Source of the DNA: Hygrocybe punicea
Taxonomy: Eukaryota; Basidiomycota; Agaricomycetes; Agaricales; Hygrophoraceae
Direction: 5' to 3'
Assembly (NCBI GenBank): GCA_963556145.1
Contig: OY744466.1
Location: 4,340,001-4,404,000 of the forward strand
DNA: 64,000 nt
In this document: one piece after another, positions 11,675-22,673 of the stretch
How the letters are laid out: the number at the start of each line of letters is the position of its first letter
How positions within the stretch are numbered: the first letter of the stretch is position 1
Notes under the pieces: generated by a model
Database searches by the model: none
Seen by the model: only the letters and a program-made list of their open reading frames with translations
What the model was told of the DNA's origin: nothing
Position numbers and translations under genes: made by a program

Positions 11675-12818
11675 GCTGCCAGAAAAGCTATCAATGACGG
11701 TTTCAAAACACACCTCGCAAACAATTCTGGTATACTACTGACTTGCCACGGCTGTCGTGTCCAGACGCAGCTTACAAAGTGGGCAACGCTTCATCTTATC
11801 TTGATTCCTAAACAGGACCATAGGCCGTTCGATATTCGTACGTTCTCCTGTGCCCGTGTCTCTTTGACCCCAACTTTTCCTTCAAGGTCCCGCATGCGGA
11901 AGGTGGTTGGCACCCATTGCTCTCCAACCGATCCCGCCATCACCTTTGTCGAGAACTCCAGTGAGGCTCACATAATGGTGGTCGATATCCCCAGCAACAT
12001 TTTCCTCATCAAACAGCACGCCTCACGTCCCAAAGTCGGCTTGGATGACGTCGCTAGGGTCCTAGCCGCAGGAGCATATTTTAATCACCATTTGTACCGT
12101 GGTAAAGGCCCGACCCTGAGAGCGCTCAAGGACAAGGTCGCAATCGAACTCTTTCGTCTGGAAGCTGACAATCAATTTGATCATTTTGGAGACTCGTAAC
12201 ACCGACTACAGCCCTGTGGAGGTGGGTAGGAACCTCTTCTCCAATGGTGCTGCCAAAGTCCCGTCTGATCAAGAAGCGGCATACGGCTTCATAGCTCATC
12301 AACCATTCCGATTACGATCTCTTCCCTTATCTATTCTTCTTTGATCCAGTCGACTATTCCATCCAGGTACCAAATGTCTTCTGTATAACGACTCCTTTTC
12401 CTCATCATTGTCTGTCCATTTCTCTAGGACTTCTATCTACCACCAGCAAGCGAAATGAAACATCCCTTACCCTCCCGAGGATGTCTCTCAGTTGGTTATG
12501 GCCCGGGTAATTGGTCCCTACCCAGCTGTATTTTTCTTGACATATGAGGAGGTTTCTGAAACTGGGTTTCTGGTGCTCTATGTGTCCACGACTTACGCGC
12601 TGCCATGAACACGATCATTCAGTCCTCTTTTCTCGGACGAGTCCTCCCCGGAAGACGATATTACACCCATAGGCAACAGTACTACTACTGCCACCAACGA
12701 TATTCTTGCCGCCGCGCAAATTCCGCGAGCCGCCACAAAAGATAAAGGGAGAGCCGTCCAAGTTTACAATTGCTGAGTGGTGGGACGCGGAGTTGGCTAC
12801 CGTCACAGAAGCTATCTA
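11675..12818 (+). pseudogene. Metacaspase-like pseudogene, second copy
   Basis: Duplicate of 2683-3824 with an extra C near 11889 and near 12516. The extra base near 11889 joins the frame upstream, lengthening the readable stretch to 11801-12199. It still lacks the cysteine block and intact histidine. Confidence 0.7.
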
Positions 12819-13130
12819 ATGCCGTGCAAAGGAACAGTTCTTACGGCCTGCATGGCTTTTCGGACTATCTTAGCTGGCGACCTCGACCGTGCCTGTTCCT
12901 ACGCCCTTGTGTGCCACTGTGCTAAAGCCGACGCGCTGGTGATAATGCCATTCGTCCGTTTATGATAGGATTACATATTACATAATAAGAAGCTTCTCAC
13001 TCTCACGTCGTACAATTGGCACGACTCGGCGCGCCTGGATCAATCTGGATCATTAGGAATGTTAACGTTAGATTCGTGAAAAGGGCTGGCGGCAGTCTAA
13101 AAGCCAGCGTCGCACTTGCCCCTCATCTCC

Positions 13131-15323
13131 ATGATGGTTTTCAATCCGATGATTCTGGATGCCAGCATCCTTAATGTTTCCTCCTGCCTCTCAGACGAAG
13201 ACAAAGTAGATGTTTTGCTTTATGCTATGCAAAAAATACGCTTCGAAAGGTGATGTTGTTCCCTCCCTTCTCATTTATCTGAACTCGCCTTCAATGCATG
13301 CTAACAAGCTCGACGGCCAGTCGGTCTCGAACCCTCATCGAGAACGCTGTGCAATCGTGCCTTCATATTTCCACATCTCAAGTCCACTTGGCCAAAGCCC
13401 GAGTCTTGCGAGCCAAAGCCAGGCTCGCGGCCGGTTCAAATCTTGGTGCTCAACAGGGTACGTTGAGTTTCATATACATGCACTGTGCGATTCCTAGTGA
13501 ACACCTCGAACCGCAGATCTGCAGGCTGCTCTCATGATTGACCCTGACGACCTTGAAGCCAGAGCTTTAGTCCAGCCACGACCGCCGGTACAAGGAAAGG
13601 TACGTCAGCGGTGACCGCTAGTCGTTTGCTATGGAACTCTTCATGACGATCCAAGTTTGCCATTATTAGTCACCAACGCTTCCGCACAATGGCAGCCCTA
13701 TCAGCACTGGCAGAGAACGCTTCTCGACCGAAGTGTGGCGAGAAATCGCACTGCGCCTCTCTCGCCATGATCAAAAGACTTTGCTTTTTGTTCCTTATAT
13801 TCCCTCGCGCGTCGCCAGCCAACTCCTGTTCCGGAAGATTGATTTGCACTTTGGGGGCACCGTTGACGGGGAACCACCCTCTCTGTCAAAGTCACACACT
13901 CAACATGATACAAATAATGCCGCCTGGCATGCTCAACGGAGCGCAGATATTCTCACTCGGATAATCCTGGACCCGGGATTCGCAAGTCTCGCGCGGTCGT
14001 TACGTATCTTTGCTGCAAACGATGATAAAGACAGATCCATTGCTTTCCAAGCAGGTTTAGTAAACGCTACTCTGCTCAGCTCATATACTGTACCTTCATG
14101 CTGACCACTAAGATCACATAGGAATCTTAGCTAATGCCGTGCCAAAATTGATCAATTTACGGCGTGTCCACTGTTCAGCAAGCAGCGATGGTCTTGATCT
14201 TTTACTTGACGCCTGTCTAACAGCAAGCCCTTATCTTCAAGAGTTATCGCTGATGTGAGATTATTGCGGTCCCCGATATTACTCAATGCGTTCTTATCGT
14301 AATATAGTTCTACGGATACACCTCCGGCCCTCCACCTTCTGGAATTCAAGCAATTGACTAAATTCTTCTATGAGTCAACTGGAGGACATCCTGGGCAAGT
14401 TCACGGCTTCATAGCCCAGAACCGACATTCCCTCCGCTCAATCAAGCTGCATCACCGATTCTGGGCCTTTCCCTCAAACGCGTTATCCATCCGAAATCTC
14501 ACCTACCTCGACTTCTTGGGACGCTTCGCCGACATTCAGGCTTTTTGCGATATATTCTCAAATGGCCACCAACTTGAGTTCCTGGGCCTCAAATGTTTTC
14601 TCGATTGTATTCCTTCGCCACAACTGAGGGCAATCAAGTCTTGTTTACCCTTCCTGAGACATTTTGGATTCACGGTCTTGGGCGTTCACCATCACATCGT
14701 TGACCATGATCTCTTCCCCGCATTGGCAGAGTTCCTGCGTAACAGAACGGAGTTGAGAAGCTTACAATTCTCAGTGCCTGACACAGAACTACATTCGTGG
14801 GTCGGGTTTGACGCCTCGGCGTGGGGAGTGTTGCCTTCTCTGGTGAATTTGAGCAGTCTCGACATCTCGTATCCTCGGGACCTTGCACCAGGTCTTGCCT
14901 CGTGGCTAATCCCCAGGAGCGTTCGTGCCTTCTCCCTGGACTCCGTTCCGTTTCCGTGGAGAGACCCCGTTCCCTTCCTGACGGTGAGCATTTGGGGTAG
15001 GGGGAGGCCAGAATCTCTCTTTACGTTGGTTTTTGGCACTCATATTCTTTTTTTTACAGCAAATTCGTACAGGCATTCCACCATCTTTACGCTATGTCGG
15101 TTTTACCGAATTCCCATTACACATGACCACTGCCGTTATCGAAGGGTTCCCAATGGTGCGTCTTCTCCGGGTGGGAAACAATTTTTGGACGGTGTTGAGG
15201 AACGAAGACGGCAAAGTGATGGACTTGGAGCAGTGGCCACAGAGTAGAGTAAAATATCACGCTGCTGAGTGGATTGAGTGGCTTGGCTGCGAGGATGCAA
15301 TAGCAGGGCTGTACTCCCTGTGA
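13131..15323 (+). CDS. F-box-like protein, second copy of the same locus
   Basis: Identical in structure to 4137-6329, shifted by 8994 bases, with the same seven exons and the same 598-aa product. I see no substitution between the two. Probably one gene represented twice by contig overlap, so it should not be counted as a paralogue. Confidence 0.75.
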
Positions 15324-15915
15324 TGTATTCAAGCACCATCTACAGGTATGCAAAACCTCTTTCACAAGCCCATACACGTTTCGTAGTACTTGTTCCAACA
15401 ATGATAATCATCCATACCATACTGTTACATCACACACAGGAGACGGATGAGGATTTTTTGTGATGCAAATATCTAGGAACATGTTTAAACTATTTGCACT
15501 AGTGGGGTGTGGGCCATTGCTTTGCATGGCAAGTTACTTGTCCTTCTTTGGCAATGAGAAAATCAGTTATATTCAGACTGAGTATATATGAACAGCATTA
15601 TTACCACTGATATATGTCCTTTATCAGTACAAAAATACTGTTTATACAACATCCTGAAAACACAACCCTGTCAACAAATTTGCAAGTTGTAATTGTTTAA
15701 AATCAAGATTTTCGTTCTGGATTTACAAGTTCCTTCAAAATTTGATATTCTTTGTTGATGTGGCCGACCGTGAAAGTGTTATTTGTGCAACTTGTGCTGG
15801 TCAACATTTCTGCAACCATAATCAATATTTCCATCAAAGAACAAGAACAAATTTAAAAACAGTTAGAAATACAGTTTCGAATCATGAATAACAATTAATG
15901 TCAAGATTTTGATTA

Positions 15916-16554
15916 CAGTCATTCATGGCTCCTTGAGACAGCCAATTTTAGTTACACCTCGGAATTCACAATAAACACACTTCTTTCCTCATGTAAATAC
16001 ACAGTCTCATACTCAAATATGTCATATTACCTGTGAGAGCTTCAGAAGTCTTATTGGAAGTGAGGAACATTGGCGGTGAAAGCAATCTTTGCAAAAAGTG
16101 CTTATCGGCCGTAACTCTGTCCTTGCGACAGTGTCACATCAGCATGACTTCCTAAGCAATTTGTGCGTGCATCAGTCCTAATTTGGAAGTGTGATGTGAC
16201 ATGCCGCTCACTGTGCCGGTCATTGAGCAGAGAATACACATTTCTTGGGTGCAGATGGTTTTTTTTTTTTTGAACAAATGTGTGTGCATGAAGTGTGAGA
16301 CAAAAACTACCACAAATTTCAGACATTGGTGTCATCATTTGGGGAGTTCTGGAACATTTCATTGAATTTTCATCACTGATCTGCACAGTGCCAGGCCTGA
16401 CAAGCATCCGGCGCTGCAATTTTGGAATCAAAAGGTAGGTGTGTAGTTTATCTATGTACTGTAAACAAGTCCGAGGGGGTATTCTACAAAATTGATGGCT
16501 TCCAGGCCTTTTGTCTCAAGGAACCAGGGTGTCTCAGGGAGCCATGAATAACTG
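15916..16554. mobile_element. TA-flanked MITE, second copy
   Basis: Same element as 6922-7560 in the repeated segment. Confidence 0.6.
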
Positions 16555-16565
16555 TATATGATATT

Positions 16566-18145
16566 CATCAGCAAAACCCGGTTCTGCTACCAAGCCATAT
16601 ATAGCAATTCCATAGATGTCATAGCACCCATAGCAGCCATAGTGAGGTCTTATAATTTACAGCACTACCTAGCTTTGCACACTCCTATGAATTACTACAT
16701 AGTTTGGCTGGCCTCTATATAGTACTTTATAGATGGCCCAGAATGTACTGGAATCCCTATACCACTGCTGGTTCATTGGTACTTTCTCACATTCAGCAAA
16801 GTTGAAAACTCAAAATGGTAATAGATTTGTATAGCGACAACAGATACTATAGTATCGCATTGAGCACTGAAACAGTAACAACCTTCCACCTAATCCAATC
16901 ATGACCTATTCACACTTCTCGGCACCTTTGACCCCAAGCCATACCCAGGGTATCAGCAAATCCAGCCCCATGCCAGTCCTGCACGATCCCTCGCCAACGA
17001 TCCTTCTCCGGCTCGACATCCAACAGGCATGCTGTGGTGACACCAATACTCAGGGATGGCAACTCATTGACATGATCAGCAGGCACATTGACAGGTTTGG
17101 AGTCAGAGACGCACCATTCCTTTGGCCTCACAGAGGCCATGTGCACATCAAATGTCATGGCGGTGTGTGTCTGTGAGGATCTGGCTGACCCTGCTGCCCT
17201 CGACATGTTTGGGCTGCGTCATTTTGTGTCCCAGACATATGCAAAATGCGTGGTGGGATGCTAAAAGGCAAATCCTTATGCGTCACCCAGCTGTTCCGGC
17301 CGCATCTGTGGTTTTTGGCAGGCAAAAACCTATGGCATTGATGAATGTCTGACCACCAGGGACACTTCGCACGTCCATGGGTTTGCTAAGCACTGGACCA
17401 TTGGTGCATTTGTTTGGCATGAGGGTCCTATGCAGTAATCATTGTCTGCCTCGTTCTCGTCGTCCCCATTGTGGCGTCATCGTCCTCATTGGCCTTGTGG
17501 GCATAGCTAGAACGTTGTTAGTAAAAAAAACAATGAAATATTTAAAGGAATCACCAACGCAGCAGGGGTGGGTGCACAACCCTCCGCTGCACATCCCCGC
17601 TGTGTCCGGCACTTGGGGGTGTCGCTGGTGCTGGAGAAGAGGGGGCCCCTCACCTGTTATTCGCCATTGTTGCCATGGCCATCCCCTTGGTGTTGGCCTA
17701 TGTGAGCAAGAGCTGCGGCGGGGGCACCAGTAGTCAGGATGTGATAATAATCTGCAAAAACTCACAGAAGGGCATGGGTGAACCCACCCATGCCCGATGC
17801 AACTCATGCCATTGCTGCCATCCATGTTCACTCGCCGTTTGGGAGCCTCCACATGGTCGTGGGTAGTCTGAAATGGGGGGAAAGGTAAAGTGGCGGTGGG
17901 CAATGTCGCGAAATAAAACGGAACCGTGCCAAACATGAACAAAGATAGGACTTAGAGAATTTCGTGAACTCGAATGTGAGAAGTATTTAGCCTAGGTTTT
18001 TGGGGACCTGCATAGTATCAGCTTGATTTTTAGAGGAATATGTAGTGGGCACACAGAGCTGCATAGTGCTATCAAGTGCTACATAATGAAGGGTTTGCTA
18101 TGGAATTTGGGCAAATGCTATGGCCCAAACTGGGTTTTGCTGATG
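16566..18145. mobile_element. 14-bp inverted-repeat element candidate, second copy
   Basis: Same as 7572-9151 in the repeated segment, including the degenerate frame at 17157-17434. Confidence 0.4.
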
Positions 18146-18512
18146 TGACAAGACCCAAATTTTGATCATGCCCATACTTGAGAAATGGGGCCTGAAAGTT
18201 GGTTGTGCACCTGGAGAGGGATGAGGGGATGACAGAACAGAAAGAATTAGACAGAAATGTTGAGAATTGGATGAGAAACGGGTCACCGACGTTTCGTGTG
18301 CCAGAGTGACAAAAGTCGCGTGTTACGTGTGATGTGACAACCTTTCTGAAAACGGCAATAGATATTGAAACTCCCGACACCGGTGTCAGAGGACCTCGTT
18401 GACTATGGACGATCATCGGGAAAACGTGGACGAAATGACATGAGATTATAAATGATTAGCAGATAAATTATTTGAATAATATATATAACTATTATACATT
18501 GTCTGGTAATGG

Positions 18513-19072
18513 AAGATATAGGACAGTCGAGTTTGCAGAAACTGCAAAGTGTGCCAGAATGAGTGAAATGACTATGTGGTACAAGACTTGCCAAAATTTG
18601 CCAAATATGTAAGTCTGGTAGCTCTCATCATACCTAGCAGAATTAGATACCTGGTAGCATGCGTCTGAATTACAATACTTGCTTGGATGGACATGAAACC
18701 GAAATATATATCTGCATTTATAAAAGACAGTAGAGTTTGCAGAAATGGCAAAGTCTGCCAGACGGAGCAAAATGACAATATAATATAAGAGTCGCAGGCA
18801 GTGGTCGGCATATTAAGCATGGCAGGCGTGATAGGATCTACCTGAATGGCAGTACTTGCCCAGATCAACAAGAAGGACATCAAACAGAAATATCTATCTG
18901 CATTTATAAAAGACAGTAGAGTTTGCAGAAATGGCAAAGTCTGCCGGATGGAGCAAAATGACAGTGTAATACAAGAGTCACACATAGCGATCGGCATATT
19001 AAGTATGACAGGTGTGATAGGTCCCACCTGGCTGGCAGTACTTGCCCAGATCAACAAGGAAGACATGAATCT
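18513..19072. repeat. About 186-bp tandem repeat, second copy
   Basis: Same as 9519-10078 in the repeated segment. Confidence 0.7.
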
Positions 19073-19524
19073 GAAGACAGTTACCTACCCAGATAATATC
19101 AAATAGCATTGGTGAAAATTACAAGCTTGATAGCGTTGATATGAAGCATATTAAGCTGTCAGATGTTGTAAGAATGGCAAATTCGATCAGATACAACTGT
19201 ATGACATTGCTTGTCCAGATATGTCAGAATGCCGGTTGGGATCAGTTTGCACCTGAACCAGAGATATGGATGAGTTAGCACAAGGCTTACTGTTGCAGGT
19301 ATTGCGTGGTAAGAACCAGCCGGCTTGGACGAATAGCGTCGGAAGCTTCCTGCAATTCAGCGTCTTCACAGCTGTCATCTGAATGGCACCATAGATGAAC
19401 AAATGGGATGGATTTCCTGATGTATGCTACATTTGGAATCTTATCAACATATGGTACTACATTGCAAATCTAATCAAATGGTAAAAATTACGTTCCCCAG
19501 GCCCTATCCCGCTAACTGAGGTGA

Positions 19525-20636
19525 TCACTCAGTTGGAGCTGCAACCGCAGCGGCTGCTTGTCTCTGGGCCCTCTTCTCCTTGATCTTTGCGAGAGCGCTA
19601 TTCTTTGCAAGCGGCCGTTGAGCCGAGGTATAACTTGGAAAGATATGGCTTGTGAGGATGGGCTTGTCATTGGATCCCACTGAGCAGTTGTCAACCTACT
19701 CACCGATTCCACCATACCATGAGGTCGTTGACCTCTTCCTTCTCTTCAACGTCCTCGAAAAGTTCCAAAATGCTACTGTAGAAGCGTTCGGAGTCTGTTA
19801 CCGTGTCGGACCACGAAAAAACTGTGGAGGAGCTGAGGGCGAACCGAGTCTGGAGCGGATTATATAGCGGGTGATAGAAAAACAGAGGCGGGACCAGACA
19901 GACCTGAGTCGCTATGTAAGCGAGTGACGCTGGGGTGACACCTGTCATGCCATGGATTCGTGCATTCCCAGATCGCGTGGCCTTGTTCTCCTTGTCAACG
20001 GAACTTGGCGACGTGAATACATGCTTATATGCCTGCAATGAGTCGGTAGATAACAGAGCAACGAAACAGAGGATAAAATACAATGCACTGAAACGAGAAT
20101 CGGACTTCTGAACAAGCCCTTCCACGGGTCCTCCGGATCATAATCGTAACCTGCATATAGGAAGACTGGCCATTGGTCACCGGAAACTACCATCTCTCCA
20201 CTTCGCAGCTTCTCTTTAACTCTGTATAAATTAGTGTGAGGCAAGGATGAACCTGAAGGATAGATTGGATCCACTTACTCAGCATTGGCCCAATCCAAGC
20301 CTGCAGGGCAGAGCAGCGCTCCTGTACGTTCATGGTGGAAACCACGATCCATCTTGACATTGCGCCCAAGTGGTGGGCTGAGGGTTTGGCCTCAAGGTGT
20401 TATCCAATCCAATATAGGACCCTTGAGACTTTTCGTGTCATCAGAGCGGGCGCTTGACACCCCCTTTTGTATCTAAGGACAAAAGCCTTGATCAGTGGCA
20501 GAAGGATCTTGTTGACTGGACGTACCATTTCAGCTATACTCCCCATATCTTCCCCGTCACCGTTCATGAGACGCTGCTCAAGACCTGGGATCATCTGCAA
20601 CAATGCCTCAAAAACTCGGTGCTCCCTTCTCTGCCT
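19525..20636 (-). pseudogene. Agaricomycete-specific protein of unknown function (DUF6698-like), interrupted by one stop
   Basis: Six exons keep one frame: about 20636-20526, 20472-20279, 20221-20089, 20032-19904, 19849-19704, 19648-19525, with introns of 53-57 nt. The product contains GLDWANAEVKEKLRSGEM, SGDQWPVFLYAGYDYDPEDP, WKGLFRSP, TRSGNARIHGMTGVTP and RFALSSSTVFSWSDTVTDSE, a pattern I know from a large agaricomycete family (I believe DUF6698; name not certain). It ends in an Ala/Lys-rich tail. A single TGA at 20392-20394, before GQTLSPPLGRN, breaks an otherwise clean frame; CGA would restore arginine. The N-terminus upstream of 20636 could not be placed. It is either a recent pseudogene or an error at one base. 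Confidence 0.65.
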
Positions 20637-21482
20637 GTGACGATGAACAATTATGCGTGGTTAAATTAGGGACGGATGATTGAAGCGTGGGAGAGACAAA
20701 CTCGTAAGTAAAAGCTTCATCCGGCTCTTCCGCCAGTTCTCCCACTCGTAATAGACCGTTGGTGAGAAGGGCCGAAACACTGCATAATGCATGTATGGTC
20801 CGGCCAAAGTGACGGCTGTGATGGACTAACGGATTAGCGAGACAGCTGTAAAGAGGGATAAGAGCAGTAAGTTTCCAAATCCAAAAGGTTTGAAAATTCA
20901 ACACTTACGGGTGTTTTTTTGGCCCAAGTGTAAGGGCGCCCGCCCTTTTACGGCTTGCTGTGGCCCGGGTGTCCTCCTCCTCAGACATTCAATTTGAATC
21001 AATAGTCCAGGAAGACTTGAAAGAAGGAAGAGTCAAAAGGGAAAAGATTTGCGAGTTGACGAGTTGACGATACTGCCAGAATTTACTGAATATATACAGC
21101 AAAGCTCTCAGGCACCAAGGCTTCTGACTCGACACTGACTCAGAATGACTGGTATTGACTCGATTAGACCAAATGGGACCAAACATAGTCTGAGAATCGG
21201 ACGGGTATAAATGCATCAGTTGACGGTGCTGGTATGTAGCGGTGACCCACCCACCATACTCTGTGACTCATGCCTTTGATCCATAGTAGTACCAGTAGTT
21301 GCATCTATCTCCATCAAATCCGTACTTCAACCAACGCTGTCCTCCAATTCAATCACAATAAGGGCTATGGGCTGAAGGTTTGGAAATGGTGTGTCCTGAT
21401 GCTTCATTAATGTGTTAGAACGCATAAGCTGATTCTTGACAGGCCGGTAAACGCAGACGGCGAACGAGTCCCACCCTCGGAG
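20637..21482. other. Intergenic
   Basis: May hold the N-terminal exon of the preceding minus-strand gene and the 5' exon of the following one; neither can be supported. Nothing else seen. Confidence 0.35.
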
Positions 21483-22286
21483 TTGCCCAATCACCGCCTT
21501 TCCCATCAGTTCCACGGTCCATGCTGCATTTGCCCAGTGACCAGAGTCTTAGCCCGAGGGCGGTCCCAATTCATAGAAGCAGCTATCTTGATGGTCAGGA
21601 CTGGTCGCCTTGCCGGACAGTATGTTGCTTGTTGTGCGCGTGGTAGATGTGGATATATGGGTGAGTTTCAGCAGGTTCCGATATTAAGAAAGAAATACTG
21701 ACCTTGAGTGGAAGTTCACATTGAACGCCTATATGGCAAGATTGGAGTGCCGGTGCAGTCCTATCCATCGAGAGGTTGGCATTTCAACATTGTTGAAGTG
21801 ATGATCATTGATTTCCAGACGCAATACAGATCCTGGAGAACCGCACCCGCCCGCGTATGAACAACTTGAATCAGTCAGTAACGATGCTGAACTGAATCAA
21901 AATGGAGGATCCTCACGGCATCGTCTCCAAGGGTCTGATGTATTGAGTGGTGAATTTTTCGCATACCAAGTCAGTTAGCTAGACGCTGAAGAACTGAATC
22001 AGACATCAACCTGAATAATTCTACATTGGTAGACATTCCTTCACCCCGGAAACCAGCGCGTGGTCGTCGTATTCCGTCTACATCACCTGAATTACTCCAA
22101 TTATTGCAACTCAATTCTCCAGTTCGGCCAGGTTTGAAGGAATCCGACTTTCGCGCCTTGTTTGCTAGGTGCACCTGTGGCTTGATCATGACATGAAAGG
22201 CCTTCAAGAACCATTACTGCCCGAACGAGAATGCCTTGACGCTTGAGGCCAACATCATTGAGATTACCGATAACGATAGTGATTAG
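21483..22286 (+). pseudogene. Small zinc-finger-like protein, one internal stop
   Basis: Exons by frame agreement: about 21483-21660, 21709-21774, 21830-21949, 22003-22286; introns 48-55 nt. The first part has a cysteine cluster (HGPCCICPVT then ACCARGRCGYM) followed by VEVHIERLYGKIGVPVQSYP, reminiscent of GRF-type zinc fingers. The tail has FRALFARCTCG and KAFKNHYCPNE, a CxC with HxxC arrangement, and ends acidic. A TGA at 22194-22196 lies inside this second cluster; CGA would read arginine. The true start was not found. Related small proteins are often seen near transposons in mushrooms, but function is unknown. Confidence 0.5.
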
Positions 22287-22673
22287 TCACGGCCAAAACT
22301 TTGTTTTTGTTTTTGTTTTCAATTTTCTGCAATGACATTTAATGGCGTTAATTCTTTAAATGGGTGATGGAGTCTCAAAGCAGCTGCAAACTGTGATTGT
22401 AGAAGAGCGACGCCATTGCTCAAGCACAAACTTGTAATACTGTGTGATTTTCGCGTCAGCTAACTATGTATAGTTGCGAAGGAAGGAGCTCACGCGATTG
22501 CTGTGCCACAGTTGCTTGAATTGACTCTGTTGAATTAACTGGCCCCTCCTCCAAAAGCCTGAAGGTTTGGTTTTCTAAACTGGGAGTGTAAAAGTGTGTG
22601 AATTGATGCTTGCGGGAGCAATACAAATAGATATTGACAAAATGATATTACAGTAGTAGTGAAAAAATGATAT
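22287..22673. other. Intergenic between convergent genes
   Basis: T-rich run near 22303-22330 and AT-rich spacer; presumably 3' UTRs of the two convergent genes. Nothing else seen. Confidence 0.4.

Larger units (their letters stand above)
10637..19430. repeat. Near-identical long direct repeat, second copy (probable contig overlap)
   Basis: Repeats 1647-10436. The first 2 kb carries single-base indels relative to copy one (for example at about 10684, 10786, 10971, 11221); from about 12515 onward the offset is constant and I see no difference. After 19430 the sequence is unique. Confidence 0.95.

Noticed and set aside
10637..19430. Counting this as a true tandem duplication with paralogous metacaspase and F-box genes
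   Set aside because: Both boundaries coincide with a 200-N placeholder and the sequence is essentially identical, so contig overlap is far more likely.
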